A DNA stretch of 9,770 bases from an uncultured Cellvibrio sp. (GTDB lineage Bacteria > Pseudomonadota > Gammaproteobacteria > Pseudomonadales > Cellvibrionaceae), in contig CAMPIG010000153.1 of NCBI GenBank assembly GCA_946886255.1, positions 1-9,770 on the forward strand. The letters are read 5' to 3'. The position numbers were made by a program, and so were the translations under genes. The notes under the pieces were generated by a model. It did no database searches. It saw only the letters and a list, made by a program, of their open reading frames with translations, and was not told the origin of the DNA. This document shows positions 1 to 7,722 of the stretch, piece after piece; positions within the stretch are counted from its first letter, which is position 1, and each line of letters starts with the position of its first letter.

Positions 1-977
<977 letters not shown>

Positions 978-1130
978 ATAACAGAATCGATTGTTTAACG
1001 ATTACGTGATCCGGACTTTTTAAAGAGATACTGACACATCGCTGTAACGGCACGACTTTACATCCACCACCCTATTTGAAGAGCTACAGCACACCGACTG
1101 GTGGTAAGACTGGAATCCTTCATACCGCTT
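978..1130 (+). other. 23S-5S internal transcribed spacer, no tRNA
   Basis: These 153 nt lie between mature 23S and 5S. No tRNA cloverleaf or coding sequence is visible. A 6-bp inverted repeat (ACCACC at 1066-1071 with GGTGGT at 1100-1105) could form part of the precursor fold just upstream of 5S, but its role is not known. Confidence 0.8.
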
Positions 1131-1249
1131 TGCTTGACGATCATAGCGAGTTGGAACCACCTGATCCCATACCGAACTCAGAAGTGAAACGACTTAGCGC
1201 CGATGGTAGTGTGGGGTTTCCCCATGTGAGAGTAGGTCATCGTCAAGCT
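1131..1249 (+). rRNA. rrf: 5S ribosomal RNA
   Basis: This is a 119-nt 5S rRNA. The core CCGAACTCAGAAGTGAAAC and the following GCGCCGATGGTAGTGTGGGG block are those of gammaproteobacterial 5S. The terminal helix is visible: TGCTTGACGA at 1131-1140 pairs with TCGTCAAGC at 1240-1248. Ends were chosen from this helix and may shift by 1-2 nt. It is the last gene of the rRNA operon and is followed 10 nt later by a terminator. Confidence 0.97.
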
Positions 1250-1258
1250 CTTAATCCC

Positions 1259-1294
1259 AGCCCCGCTTGTTCTTGCAAGCGGGGCTTTTTTATT
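1259..1294 (+). terminator. Intrinsic terminator of the rRNA operon
   Basis: A perfect GC-rich stem (GCCCCGCTTG at 1260-1269 with CAAGCGGGGC at 1276-1285, extended by an A-T pair) has a 6-nt loop and is followed by TTTTTTATTT. This is a textbook Rho-independent terminator, and it separates rRNA transcription from leuA. Confidence 0.95.
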
Positions 1295-1396
1295 TAAGAA
1301 TTTTTTACGTTGGTGCCTCCCCCTTTGCTGTCTGCTCGGTTCGGTTAAAGCAATTCCGGATGGTCCAGCATCGTATCTTAACTTTATTAGCTGCCT

Positions 1397-1402
1397 TATA
1401 AT
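1397..1402 (+). promoter_or_regulatory. Probable leuA promoter, -10 box
   Basis: A perfect TATAAT lies 38 nt before the ATG at 1441. No good -35 is seen at 16-18 bp; TATCTT at 1374-1379 is poor, so an activator may be needed. The predicted start near 1409 gives a leader of only about 30 nt, too short for a leucine attenuator. The 1295-1396 stretch upstream shows nothing else clear. Confidence 0.5.
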
Positions 1403-1440
1403 TTGATAAATCAAAATACGTGGTTAGCGTGGGATCTATG

Positions 1441-2988
1441 ATGGGCAAAGATAAATTAGTTATTTTTGATACAACATTGCGCGACGGAGAACAGAGTCCG
1501 GGTGCATCTATGACCCGGGATGAAAAGGTGCGTATTGCCCGAATGTTGGAGAAGTTGCGAGTCGATGTCATTGAGGCAGGGTTTGCAATAGCGAGCCCAG
1601 GAGATTTTGCATCCGTGCGAGCTGTGGCGGAAGCAGTTAAAGATTCAACAGTGTGTAGTTTGGCGAGAGCTATTAAAGGTGATATCGAGCGCGCCGCAGA
1701 AGCAATCAAACCTGCAAATTCAGGGCGTATCCACACGTTTATAGCTACCTCACCTATTCATATGAAATACAAGTTGCAAATGGAGCCGCCGAAAGTGCTG
1801 GAGCAAGCGGTGGCGGCAGTTAAATTAGCTCGTCAGTTTACAGATGATGTGGAGTTTTCGTTAGAAGATGCCAGCCGTTCAGAATTTGAATTCATGTGTC
1901 GTATTATCGAAGCCGTTATTGCGGCTGGTGCCCGAACTATTAATTTGCCCGATACAGTTGGTTATGGCGAACCCGATGAATATGGCATGCTTTTTCGTCG
2001 TTTGATAGAGGCTGTGCCCAATGCCGATAAAGCAATCTTTTCGACGCACTGTCACAATGATCTGGGATTAGCTGTCGCTAACTCTCTGTCTGCTGTGATG
2101 CATGGTGCACGCCAGGTGGAATGTACTATTAATGGGTTAGGTGAACGTGCAGGAAATGCGGCGCTGGAAGAAATCGTGATGGCGGTCAAAACACGGAAGG
2201 ATATGATGCCCGTCGAGACTACTATCGATACTGTCCACATTGTCCCGACCTCCAGACTAGTTTCCAGTATTACCGGCTTTCCCGTGCAGCCTAACAAGGC
2301 GATTGTGGGAGCGAATGCATTCGCTCATGAGTCCGGTATTCATCAAGATGGGATTCTCAAACATCGGGAAACGTATGAGATCATGCGTGCTGAAGATGTA
2401 GGTTGGAATACCAATAAGTTAGTTCTGGGTAAGCACTCAGGGCGAGCAGCTGTAAAGGCGAGGTTTGAAGCTTTAGGTATTACTTTCGCGGATGGTGAAG
2501 CGCTTAATACTGCATTCGCTCGTTTCAAAGAATTGGCCGACAAAAAGCATGAAATTTTCGATGAGGATCTTCAAGCTTTGGTGAGCGACGCCCAGCCTCA
2601 TACTCTTCATGAAGCCTATCATCTTGGTGACATGGAGGTAGTGTGTAAGACAGGGACCAATCCTTTTGCACAACTCAATATCGTGATAAATGGTGTGAGC
2701 CAAACCGCAGAGGCAAGTGGCAGTGGACCTGTAGATGCCACCTTCAAAGCGATCGAAAAAATTGTTAATAGCAATGCGCATCTACAATTGTATTCTGTGA
2801 ATGCGATTACGGAAGGAACCGACTCTCAGGGAGATGTTACTGTTCGATTGGAAAAGAATGGCATTATCGTGAACGGCGTAGGTGCAGATACCGATATAGT
2901 GACAGCTTCTGCCAAAGCTTATCTTCATGCATTGAATCTCTTATATTCACGTGCGGAAAAATCGCATCCTCAGCGGGATGGAATATAA
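1441..2988 (+). CDS. leuA: 2-isopropylmalate synthase (LeuA)
   Basis: LeuA catalyses the first committed step of leucine synthesis, condensing acetyl-CoA with 2-oxoisovalerate in the cytoplasm. The 515-aa length is close to E. coli LeuA (523). The N-terminal TIM barrel shows [12 protein letters not shown] at residues 10-21, HCHND at 203-207 and [10 protein letters not shown] at 231-240. The inferred metal ligands D15, H203, H205 and N239 sit one residue beyond the E. coli positions. The C-terminal part, from about residue 390, is the leucine-binding regulatory/dimerisation domain, ending in [19 protein letters not shown]. Start choice: GTG 1420, ATG 1438 and ATG 1441 are in frame; ATG 1441 is best spaced (6 nt) from GGGA at 1431-1434 and gives the usual N-terminus just before [13 protein letters not shown]. 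An Ala (residue 49) replaces the common Pro in GFPxASPGDF. Feedback inhibition by leucine is expected from the family. Confidence 0.97.
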   Translation: MGKDKLVIFDTTLRDGEQSPGASMTRDEKVRIARMLEKLRVDVIEAGFAIASPGDFASVRAVAEAVKDSTVCSLARAIKGDIERAAEAIKPANSGRIHTFIATSPIHMKYKLQMEPPKVLEQAVAAVKLARQFTDDVEFSLEDASRSEFEFMCRIIEAVIAAGARTINLPDTVGYGEPDEYGMLFRRLIEAVPNADKAIFSTHCHNDLGLAVANSLSAVMHGARQVECTINGLGERAGNAALEEIVMAVKTRKDMMPVETTIDTVHIVPTSRLVSSITGFPVQPNKAIVGANAFAHESGIHQDGILKHRETYEIMRAEDVGWNTNKLVLGKHSGRAAVKARFEALGITFADGEALNTAFARFKELADKKHEIFDEDLQALVSDAQPHTLHEAYHLGDMEVVCKTGTNPFAQLNIVINGVSQTAEASGSGPVDATFKAIEKIVNSNAHLQLYSVNAITEGTDSQGDVTVRLEKNGIIVNGVGADTDIVTASAKAYLHALNLLYSRAEKSHPQRDGI

Positions 2989-2996
2989 TATTCGCC

Positions 2997-3779
2997 ATGA
3001 ATGAATATCAACGCCAGTCATATCTAACGTCGATGGGCATAGAGAATTATATGCCTCGCTGGCGTTTGGCTCTTGCCCCTGCTCCTGTCGCATGCCTATT
3101 ACCTGTGTCAGATGCAGTATTTGTACCTGTCGAGGAGGAGTCGAACTCTTCATCTCAGACCGATTCAACTTTACGCAATGTAGTGGATAAACCAACGGCA
3201 GTTGCGGATGTGCTGCGTGATCTAAAACTGGATCAACAAAAGAAGACGGATTCACTGAAACCTGAACAAAAAAATGATGCATCTTTCGTATCACCACCAA
3301 TCGTCAAGACAATACCAGCATTCACATTAAGTATATGGCGGCCTCAAAATGATCTCCTTGTTATCGATTCTCGCAATGCTCAGTTAGCTTTACCTACGGA
3401 ATTATTGTTACAAAATATCCTTCGCGCTCTATATGGTGTACCAATCCATTCAGGAACCGAAGATATCCTGCGTTGGCCGCTGATTGATAACACCTTCGTG
3501 TCACGAACAGTTGATGATGCACGAAGTGTTTTGCAGGTTTGGCTGGAGGTTGAGTTGGAACGCAGGCCGGTCAAACGACTCTTATTGATGGGGCACAATG
3601 CTTCGCAATATTTTCTTGAGTCGGAAAACTCGTACCAGTCTTCGTTGTTCCAATCTTTGAATTTAACAAGATTTTCTACCCAATCAATCATTTCCCCAAG
3701 TCTTGTTGAGTTGCTGCAGAAGCCTGAACAAAAACTCAGTTTATGGCAAGTTCTGCAATCATGGCGCTCTGCAGCATAA
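2997..3779 (+). CDS. holD: Probable DNA polymerase III psi subunit (HolD), extended divergent form
   Basis: This 260-aa protein is probably the psi subunit, which links the DnaX clamp loader to chi and, through chi, to SSB. Identity rests on weak but ordered similarity to E. coli HolD (137 aa) plus position directly upstream of rimI, as in E. coli. Residues 5-22 (QRQSYLTSMGIENYMPRW) resemble the N-terminal psi peptide that contacts DnaX; Y18 replaces the Trp of LGITQW. Residues 46-106 are a polar, probably unstructured linker rich in S, D, K, Q and E. Residues 107-260 resemble the chi-binding core: LLQNILRALYGVP (137-149) against VSDVLRALTVSP, a VKRLLLMG strand (192-199), and a C-terminal ISPSLVELLQKP...LWQVLQSW (232-256) against E. 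coli ASPALTDLRANP...LWQQICTYE. No membrane segment is seen. It lies 8 nt after leuA and 3 nt before rimI. No good ribosome-binding site is visible; ATG 3033 is an alternative but would remove the N-terminal motif. If not HolD, it is an unknown protein. Confidence 0.68.
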   Translation: MNEYQRQSYLTSMGIENYMPRWRLALAPAPVACLLPVSDAVFVPVEEESNSSSQTDSTLRNVVDKPTAVADVLRDLKLDQQKKTDSLKPEQKNDASFVSPPIVKTIPAFTLSIWRPQNDLLVIDSRNAQLALPTELLLQNILRALYGVPIHSGTEDILRWPLIDNTFVSRTVDDARSVLQVWLEVELERRPVKRLLLMGHNASQYFLESENSYQSSLFQSLNLTRFSTQSIISPSLVELLQKPEQKLSLWQVLQSWRSAA

Positions 3780-3782
3780 TCT

Positions 3783-4259
3783 ATGTTTACCTCTATCACC
3801 TTGAATACCTCGGCAGGTTTGCAGCTGAACATGCGTTTGCTGGTCGAATCAGATTTGGCTGACGTTTTACTATTGGAACGCAGTGTTCACTCTCACCCAT
3901 GGCGCCAGTCCAGTTTTGAAGACTGTCTAGGTGGACGGCAACGCTGCTGGCTGGCCGAATGTGACGGAGTTTTGGTTGGCTACGTCGTTGTAACATATGG
4001 CGGTGGCGACGCCGAATTATTGAATATTGTCGTAGCCCCTAAGTACCAGCGTAAAGGTATTGGAAGTTGTTTGTTACAGTATGCCGTGAGTTATGTTAAA
4101 GATCACGCGGATATGATGTTTCTTGAGGTCCGCGTTTCCAATCGCAAAGCGATAGAGCTCTATGCACGTGAGGGCTTTTTTGAGGTGGGGCAGCGCAAAA
4201 ATTATTATCCCACTATTAATGGACATGAAGATGCGTTACTGATGGCTTGCCAACTCTGA
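3783..4259 (+). CDS. rimI: Ribosomal protein S18 N-alpha-acetyltransferase (RimI)
   Basis: RimI transfers an acetyl group from acetyl-CoA to the N-terminal alanine of ribosomal protein S18. The 158-aa protein is a single GNAT domain. The acetyl-CoA loop is YQRKGIGSCLLQ (88-99), preceded by the strand LLNIVVAP. LEVRVSNRKAIELYAREGFF (114-133) and RKNYYPTINGHEDALLMA (138-155) are diagnostic of RimI. E115 and Y127 align with the Salmonella RimI general base and acid (E103, Y115) at a constant offset of 12, and H38-P39-W40 fits the usual FPW region. The 12 extra N-terminal residues suggest that ATG 3831 is a possible alternative start, but neither start has a clear Shine-Dalgarno sequence. The 3-nt gap after the holD-like gene implies co-transcription. 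The stop lies 2 nt from the stop of the opposing response regulator gene. Confidence 0.95.
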   Translation: MFTSITLNTSAGLQLNMRLLVESDLADVLLLERSVHSHPWRQSSFEDCLGGRQRCWLAECDGVLVGYVVVTYGGGDAELLNIVVAPKYQRKGIGSCLLQYAVSYVKDHADMMFLEVRVSNRKAIELYAREGFFEVGQRKNYYPTINGHEDALLMACQL

Positions 4260-4261
4260 TG

Positions 4262-4804
4262 CTACTGTCTGACCGGGCGTTTTTGCAGTTTTCGCTGTAG
4301 CGTTCGTCGATGCATACCCAAACTGCGCGCCGTGGCAGAAATATTTCCATCGTTTTCCTGCAGCACTTTTTGTATGTGCTCCCATTCCAATCTGTCAACT
4401 GACGGGGGATTAGCCGGAATCTCCAGTTGTTTAATTGCTTGCAGATCAAAAGCGGCAAGAATATCTTCTGTATCCGCGGGTTTGCATAAGTAATTTAACG
4501 CCCCCAATTTAATGGCTTCTACGGCGGTAGAGATACTTGAATACCCCGTCAGCATGACAATCTGCAGGTCAGGTTGCTTTGTCTTAAGTTCGCGAATTAA
4601 CATGAGTCCAGATTCTTGCGCTAGCTTTAAATCTACAACGGCTTTAGTAAAGACGTGCTTACCTAACAACAATAATGCTTCTTCACTATTGCCAGCAGAA
4701 AACGCCTGGTGTCCGCGCCGCACAAGTGCTCTGCCAAGTATCTGACATAGCGTTGGATCATCATCGACCAGAAGAAAGATTTCTTTTGTTTGATGCATTG
4801 TCAT
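4262..4804 (-). CDS. regA: RegA/PrrA/RoxR-family redox response regulator
   Basis: This is a cytoplasmic DNA-binding response regulator partnered with the kinase encoded just upstream. The receiver domain (about 8-125) has the acidic pocket D14-D15-D16, phospho-acceptor D58 in VVDLK, T86 in MLTGYSS and K108 in CKPAD. A short Pro-containing linker (PANPP, 130-134) leads to a Fis-type helix-turn-helix at about 138-176. Its end, NISATARSLGMHRRTLQRKL (154-173), followed by QKRPV, is the near-invariant signature of the RegA/PrrA/ActR/RoxR family, and the 180-aa length is typical. These regulators act globally on respiration, terminal oxidases and redox balance; P. aeruginosa RoxR controls the cyanide-insensitive oxidase. 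The start at 4804 lies 3 nt after the kinase stop, with an AGGGTAAG-like site inside the kinase 3' end, so coupled translation is likely. ATG at 4798 is an alternative start. Confidence 0.93.
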   Translation of the reverse strand: MTMHQTKEIFLLVDDDPTLCQILGRALVRRGHQAFSAGNSEEALLLLGKHVFTKAVVDLKLAQESGLMLIRELKTKQPDLQIVMLTGYSSISTAVEAIKLGALNYLCKPADTEDILAAFDLQAIKQLEIPANPPSVDRLEWEHIQKVLQENDGNISATARSLGMHRRTLQRKLQKRPVRQ

Positions 4805-4807
4805 GTC

Positions 4808-6091
4808 TTACCCTGAGTGCTGCAATGGCAGGTGTAGTTCTGTCAAGGTGCCCTGCGGTGAGCGGTTATAAAGGTAGACCTCTCCGCCGTAGCGATTAAT
4901 CGTGGCATGCGTTAAAAATAACCCTAACCCCAAGCCTTTTCCTTTTGTTGTAACAAAGGGTTTGCCTAATTGGCTAGCAATTTCCATGGGAATACCTGGG
5001 CCGTTATCTTCGATTCTCCAATGCATAACAGCTCTATCCCAGCCAATGCAAATGACGATGTTTTCGGGATTAGCATCAGCGGCGTTGTTGAGTAAATTGA
5101 TAATGGATTGTGCGATGGTCGGATGAAGATAACAGACAACATCCGGTGAATCCTGATTGATCTCCAGATTGGCAATAACATCGGAACGCATGACCAGCCA
5201 TCGCTCAAGGATGTCTTCACAGAATTTTCGCAACGATTGTGCTGCAAATTGTCCGTCTTTGCCGTATTCAGCTTTCCCAACCAGATTTTTCAGGGTGATT
5301 GAACATTGCTGAACCTGGTCGGACAGCACCTTCAGATCATCATATAGCTGCGGCTCATCGCTATATTCATCGCGTAATTCTGCCAATAAGACTTTCATGG
5401 TGGATAATGGTGTACCCAGCTCATGGGCAGTTCCTGCGGCCAGTGTTGCAACGGCCATTAATTGTTCATCGCGTAAGTCGTCTTCACGTTTTTGATTCAG
5501 TAAATCATCCTGTCGGCGCAGATCCTGGGCCATCTTGACGACGAAATAAGTTATCAGTGCTGCGCTGATAAAAAAGTTCAACCACATCCCCAGGATGTGG
5601 AGATTAATATCCTGATGATTACCATGATGAGCTGGCGATAGTACAGGCAAGGCAATATGAAAAAATAATAAAAGTGTGTAACTCGCAATACACAGCGAGG
5701 TAATTACCCAGGTATAAGACCAAGATAGCGTCGCAGCCGAAATACAAATTGGCACAAGAAAATAAGAAATAAATGGATTGTTAGCACCGCCGCTGAAATA
5801 GAACAAGGCACTAAGGCACAGCACATCAAGCAGCAGTTGTATAAAAAATTCAATATCAGTGACCGGGACTTCACGTCGCAGCCGCAAGGCTGTTAACCAA
5901 TTGATAATGATAAAAATCAGCAAGATCGTAGCGAATGCGTGATAGGGGAGATCCAAATCGCTGAATATAAATGTTAATGCAGCAGTCGCGCATAGGCATG
6001 TGATCAACAGCCAACGAATCATGACCAGATGGCGGAGATGTTGTGCAGGTGCAGCAAGCGTGAGCGGAAGTTTATCGGTCATGGATTTCAC
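4808..6091 (-). CDS. regB: RegB/PrrB/RoxS-family redox sensor histidine kinase
   Basis: This 427-aa inner-membrane kinase is predicted to sense the quinone pool or redox state and to phosphorylate the adjacent RegA-type regulator. About six hydrophobic segments occupy residues 23-187. GGANNPF (101-107) matches the RegB GGxxNPF motif linked to ubiquinone binding. The H-box LAAGTAHELGTPLSTM (217-232) carries phospho-acceptor H223 in the RegB-specific context. C263 in QVQQCS lies where R. capsulatus RegB has its redox-active C265. ATPase motifs follow: N-box NLLNNAADA (332-340), G1 DNGPGI (362-367) and G2 GKGLGLGLFL (384-393). The start at 6091 is GTG; ATG 6082 (residue 4) is equally plausible, and neither has a clear ribosome-binding site. 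It is the first gene of a two-gene operon. Family function is established; the signal in this organism is inferred. Confidence 0.92.
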   Translation of the reverse strand: MKSMTDKLPLTLAAPAQHLRHLVMIRWLLITCLCATAALTFIFSDLDLPYHAFATILLIFIIINWLTALRLRREVPVTDIEFFIQLLLDVLCLSALFYFSGGANNPFISYFLVPICISAATLSWSYTWVITSLCIASYTLLLFFHIALPVLSPAHHGNHQDINLHILGMWLNFFISAALITYFVVKMAQDLRRQDDLLNQKREDDLRDEQLMAVATLAAGTAHELGTPLSTMKVLLAELRDEYSDEPQLYDDLKVLSDQVQQCSITLKNLVGKAEYGKDGQFAAQSLRKFCEDILERWLVMRSDVIANLEINQDSPDVVCYLHPTIAQSIINLLNNAADANPENIVICIGWDRAVMHWRIEDNGPGIPMEIASQLGKPFVTTKGKGLGLGLFLTHATINRYGGEVYLYNRSPQGTLTELHLPLQHSG

Positions 6092-6120
6092 AGAATGATA
6101 TTGGTCTGCATCGTTGGCAG

Positions 6121-6126
6121 ATTATA
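6121..6126 (-). promoter_or_regulatory. Probable regB promoter, -10 box
   Basis: On the minus strand a perfect TATAAT reads from 6126 to 6121. The predicted start near 6114 gives a leader of about 23-32 nt. The -35 region (about 6143-6149) is poor, which fits activator-dependent transcription. The palindrome at 6157-6179 lies immediately upstream of it. Confidence 0.5.
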
Positions 6127-6156
6127 GCGAAAAACAGTTCCTAACCCATTTATCTG

Positions 6157-6179
6157 TGCTGCGACATCTTGCCGCAGCA
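6157..6179. promoter_or_regulatory. Candidate RegA/PrrA-type operator palindrome
   Basis: TGCTGCG (6157-6163) and CGCAGCA (6173-6179) form a perfect 7-bp inverted repeat with a 9-nt centre. Inside it, GCGAC-ATCTT-GCCGC (6161-6175) fits the GCGNC-N5-GNCGC pattern described for RegA/PrrA binding sites. Its centre lies about 54 bp upstream of the predicted regB start and about 79 bp upstream of the predicted MATE start. The match is seen in the sequence; binding by the RegA encoded here is inferred. Confidence 0.5.
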
Positions 6180-6196
6180 TCCAATAACCTCCTTGA

Positions 6197-6210
6197 TGTC
6201 GCGCCCCTGG
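6197..6210 (+). repeat. Direct repeat, copy 1 (before MATE -35)
   Basis: TGTCGCGCCCCTGG is repeated with one mismatch at 6284-6297. This copy abuts the putative -35 of the MATE promoter (6212-6217). It begins with TGTCGC, the reverse complement of GCGACA in the palindrome at 6157-6179. Confidence 0.45.
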
Positions 6211-6211
6211 C

Positions 6212-6240
6212 CTGAAAGCTGGGAGCTGCTGGTGTATACT
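6212..6240 (+). promoter_or_regulatory. Probable promoter of the MATE exporter gene
   Basis: CTGAAA (6212-6217; 4 of 6 consensus bases) and TATACT (6235-6240; 5 of 6) are separated by exactly 17 bp. The predicted start near 6247 gives a leader of about 73 nt. One copy of a 14-bp repeat lies just upstream of the -35 and the other lies in the leader. Confidence 0.55.
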
Positions 6241-6283
6241 TTGCCGCTGTTTTTCGCCCGTCTGATCGCCGCTCCCTAAGAGT

Positions 6284-6297
6284 TGTCGCTCCCCTGG
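6284..6297 (+). repeat. Direct repeat, copy 2 (in MATE leader)
   Basis: TGTCGCTCCCCTGG matches copy 1 at 13 of 14 positions, 87 bp downstream. It lies 22 nt before the MATE start codon, in the predicted untranslated leader. Confidence 0.45.
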
Positions 6298-6319
6298 ATT
6301 TAGAGGCACTACCTCGATT

Positions 6320-7684
6320 ATGGCGCAATCGCTACAAGCTACCCTGATTGAGGGTCAGGTTCCACAACAGCTCAAAACCATGGCCATTCCCATGGTATGG
6401 GGCTTGATGGCCACCATGTCGCTGAATGCCGTAGACACGTTCTTTATTGCACAAGTGGGCAGAGAACCCCTGGCGGCGCTGAGTTTTACTTTTCCCGTCA
6501 TTATGGTACTGACCAGCCTTGGCATTGGCCTAGGGGCAGGCACCTCATCAGCTGTGGCCCGCGCAATAGGTGAAGGTGATGCGCTCACCGCGCAACGTCT
6601 CGCTACCGATGCAATGAGTCTGACGCTGCTTGTTTCAGTCATCATGTGTTTGATCGGCTGGATATTGCTGAAGCCATTGTTTTTGGCACTGGGAGCTACC
6701 CCCGAGCTGATTCCACTGATTCGTAGTTATATGTCGATCTGGTTTTTCAGCGCGCCGTGTTTAATGGTGCCGATGGTTAGTCTGGCAGCATTGCGAGCCA
6801 TGGGTATGAGCAATATTCAAGGCTATCTGATGAGCGGCGCAGCGTTGCTCAATGCGGCTCTGGATCCTATATTCATCTTTGGATTGCTCGGCTTTCCTGC
6901 GTTGGGTTTGCAAGGGGCAGCCATCGCTACCCTTATTACGCGCGTGTTGATGGTATTGGTCGCGCTTTATATCCTGCGCTATCGCGTCAGGATGTTGGTC
7001 AATCCGTTCATTGGTTGGCTGCAACTGCGCGCATCCTGGAGTGTAATTGTCCAAGTCGGTATTCCGGCGATGGTTGCTAATGTCATTGTCCCCTTGGCTA
7101 GTGCGGTGATAGTCATGATGGTGGCCCGGTATGGCACAGATGCGGTAGCCGGGCTGGGCATTGCCATGCGTATCGAACCCTTGGCCCTGATTGTTTTTTA
7201 TGCCTTGTCAGGTGTTATTGGTCCGTTTTTTGGCCAAAATCTCGGTGCGGGAAAATACGAGCGGCTGATCGAAGCCCAACGAGTTCTAACTGTGTTCTGT
7301 TTGGGATTTGGCATATTGGTAGCTTTGGTTTTGTGGCTCTTCGGCGACCTGATCGCAGGCGTTTTCGGCGATCATGCCGAAGTGATTGAGGTCACTGTAC
7401 TCTACTTGACGATAGTGCCCTTCAGTTATGGAGCCTATGGTGTCGTCATGTCCGTCAATGCTGCATTCAATGGCCTCGGGCATCCCTGGCCGGCGATGCT
7501 GATTTCGGCGGGGCGAGTACTGTATATCTTTTTGCCCCTGGCGTTCATCGGGCAGTGGTTGTGGCAGATGACTGGTATTTTTATTGCAACGGCAGTGGCT
7601 AACCTGATTATGGGGTTCTGGGCGTGGAGCTGGTTGAAAGGATATATCCAAAGCACCCGAAGTGAAGGGCGAACTACGCTATAA
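6320..7684 (+). CDS. MATE-family multidrug/metabolite exporter
   Basis: This 454-aa inner-membrane secondary transporter belongs to the MATE (NorM/DinF) superfamily, which exports cationic or organic compounds using Na+ or H+ gradients. About 12 hydrophobic segments in two similar halves are visible, the second half starting near residue 240. Family features include [20 protein letters not shown] (23-42, with D40 in TM1), the [20 protein letters not shown] stretch (68-87), [12 protein letters not shown] (177-188, with D182) and [14 protein letters not shown] (298-311). The C-terminus is short and polar. The start gives a family-like N-terminus ([12 protein letters not shown]); the only purine-rich site, AGAGG at 6302-6306, is 13 nt away, so initiation may be weak. 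The substrate cannot be told from sequence. It is divergent from regB and may share its control region; prfC follows 38 nt later. Confidence 0.93.
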   Translation: MAQSLQATLIEGQVPQQLKTMAIPMVWGLMATMSLNAVDTFFIAQVGREPLAALSFTFPVIMVLTSLGIGLGAGTSSAVARAIGEGDALTAQRLATDAMSLTLLVSVIMCLIGWILLKPLFLALGATPELIPLIRSYMSIWFFSAPCLMVPMVSLAALRAMGMSNIQGYLMSGAALLNAALDPIFIFGLLGFPALGLQGAAIATLITRVLMVLVALYILRYRVRMLVNPFIGWLQLRASWSVIVQVGIPAMVANVIVPLASAVIVMMVARYGTDAVAGLGIAMRIEPLALIVFYALSGVIGPFFGQNLGAGKYERLIEAQRVLTVFCLGFGILVALVLWLFGDLIAGVFGDHAEVIEVTVLYLTIVPFSYGAYGVVMSVNAAFNGLGHPWPAMLISAGRVLYIFLPLAFIGQWLWQMTGIFIATAVANLIMGFWAWSWLKGYIQSTRSEGRTTL

Positions 7685-7700
7685 TCGCGCCCGTTTTTTT
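7667..7700 (+). terminator. Weak terminator-like hairpin at the end of the MATE gene
   Basis: GGGCG (7667-7671) can pair with CGCCC (7688-7692), followed by G and seven T residues (7694-7700). The stem is only 5 bp with a 16-nt loop and overlaps the end of the coding region, so termination would be partial at best. Confidence 0.3.
7680..7685 (+). promoter_or_regulatory. Possible prfC promoter, -10 box
   Basis: TATAAT overlaps the TAA stop of the MATE gene and is followed by a GC-rich CGCGCCCG, a context common around gammaproteobacterial start sites. The best -35 at 16-17 bp (CCGAAG, 7657-7662) is poor. The predicted start near 7692 gives a leader of about 30 nt. Confidence 0.4.
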
Positions 7701-7722
7701 AATTTTCTGCGATAGTATATTT

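Noticed and set aside
1076..1297. 73-codon forward ORF over the spacer, 5S and terminator
   Set aside because: It overlaps the entire 5S rRNA and the terminator stem, so it is not a gene.
1310..1348. 12-codon TTG-start frame with three Leu-type codons, a possible leu leader peptide
   Set aside because: It has no Leu run, no ribosome-binding site and no attenuator hairpin, and the likely leuA promoter lies downstream of it.
1305..1736. 143-codon ORF antisense to the start of leuA
   Set aside because: It is opposite the conserved LeuA catalytic motifs and the leuA promoter, and its product shows no family features.
4261..4305. GCTAC/GTAGC inverted repeat as a terminator after rimI
   Set aside because: The stem is only 5 bp with a loop of more than 25 nt and no T-run directly after it.
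6088..6328. Minus-strand ORFs of 68-73 codons across the regB-MATE intergenic region
   Set aside because: They run through two predicted promoters and the palindrome, overlap each other in different frames, and resemble no family.
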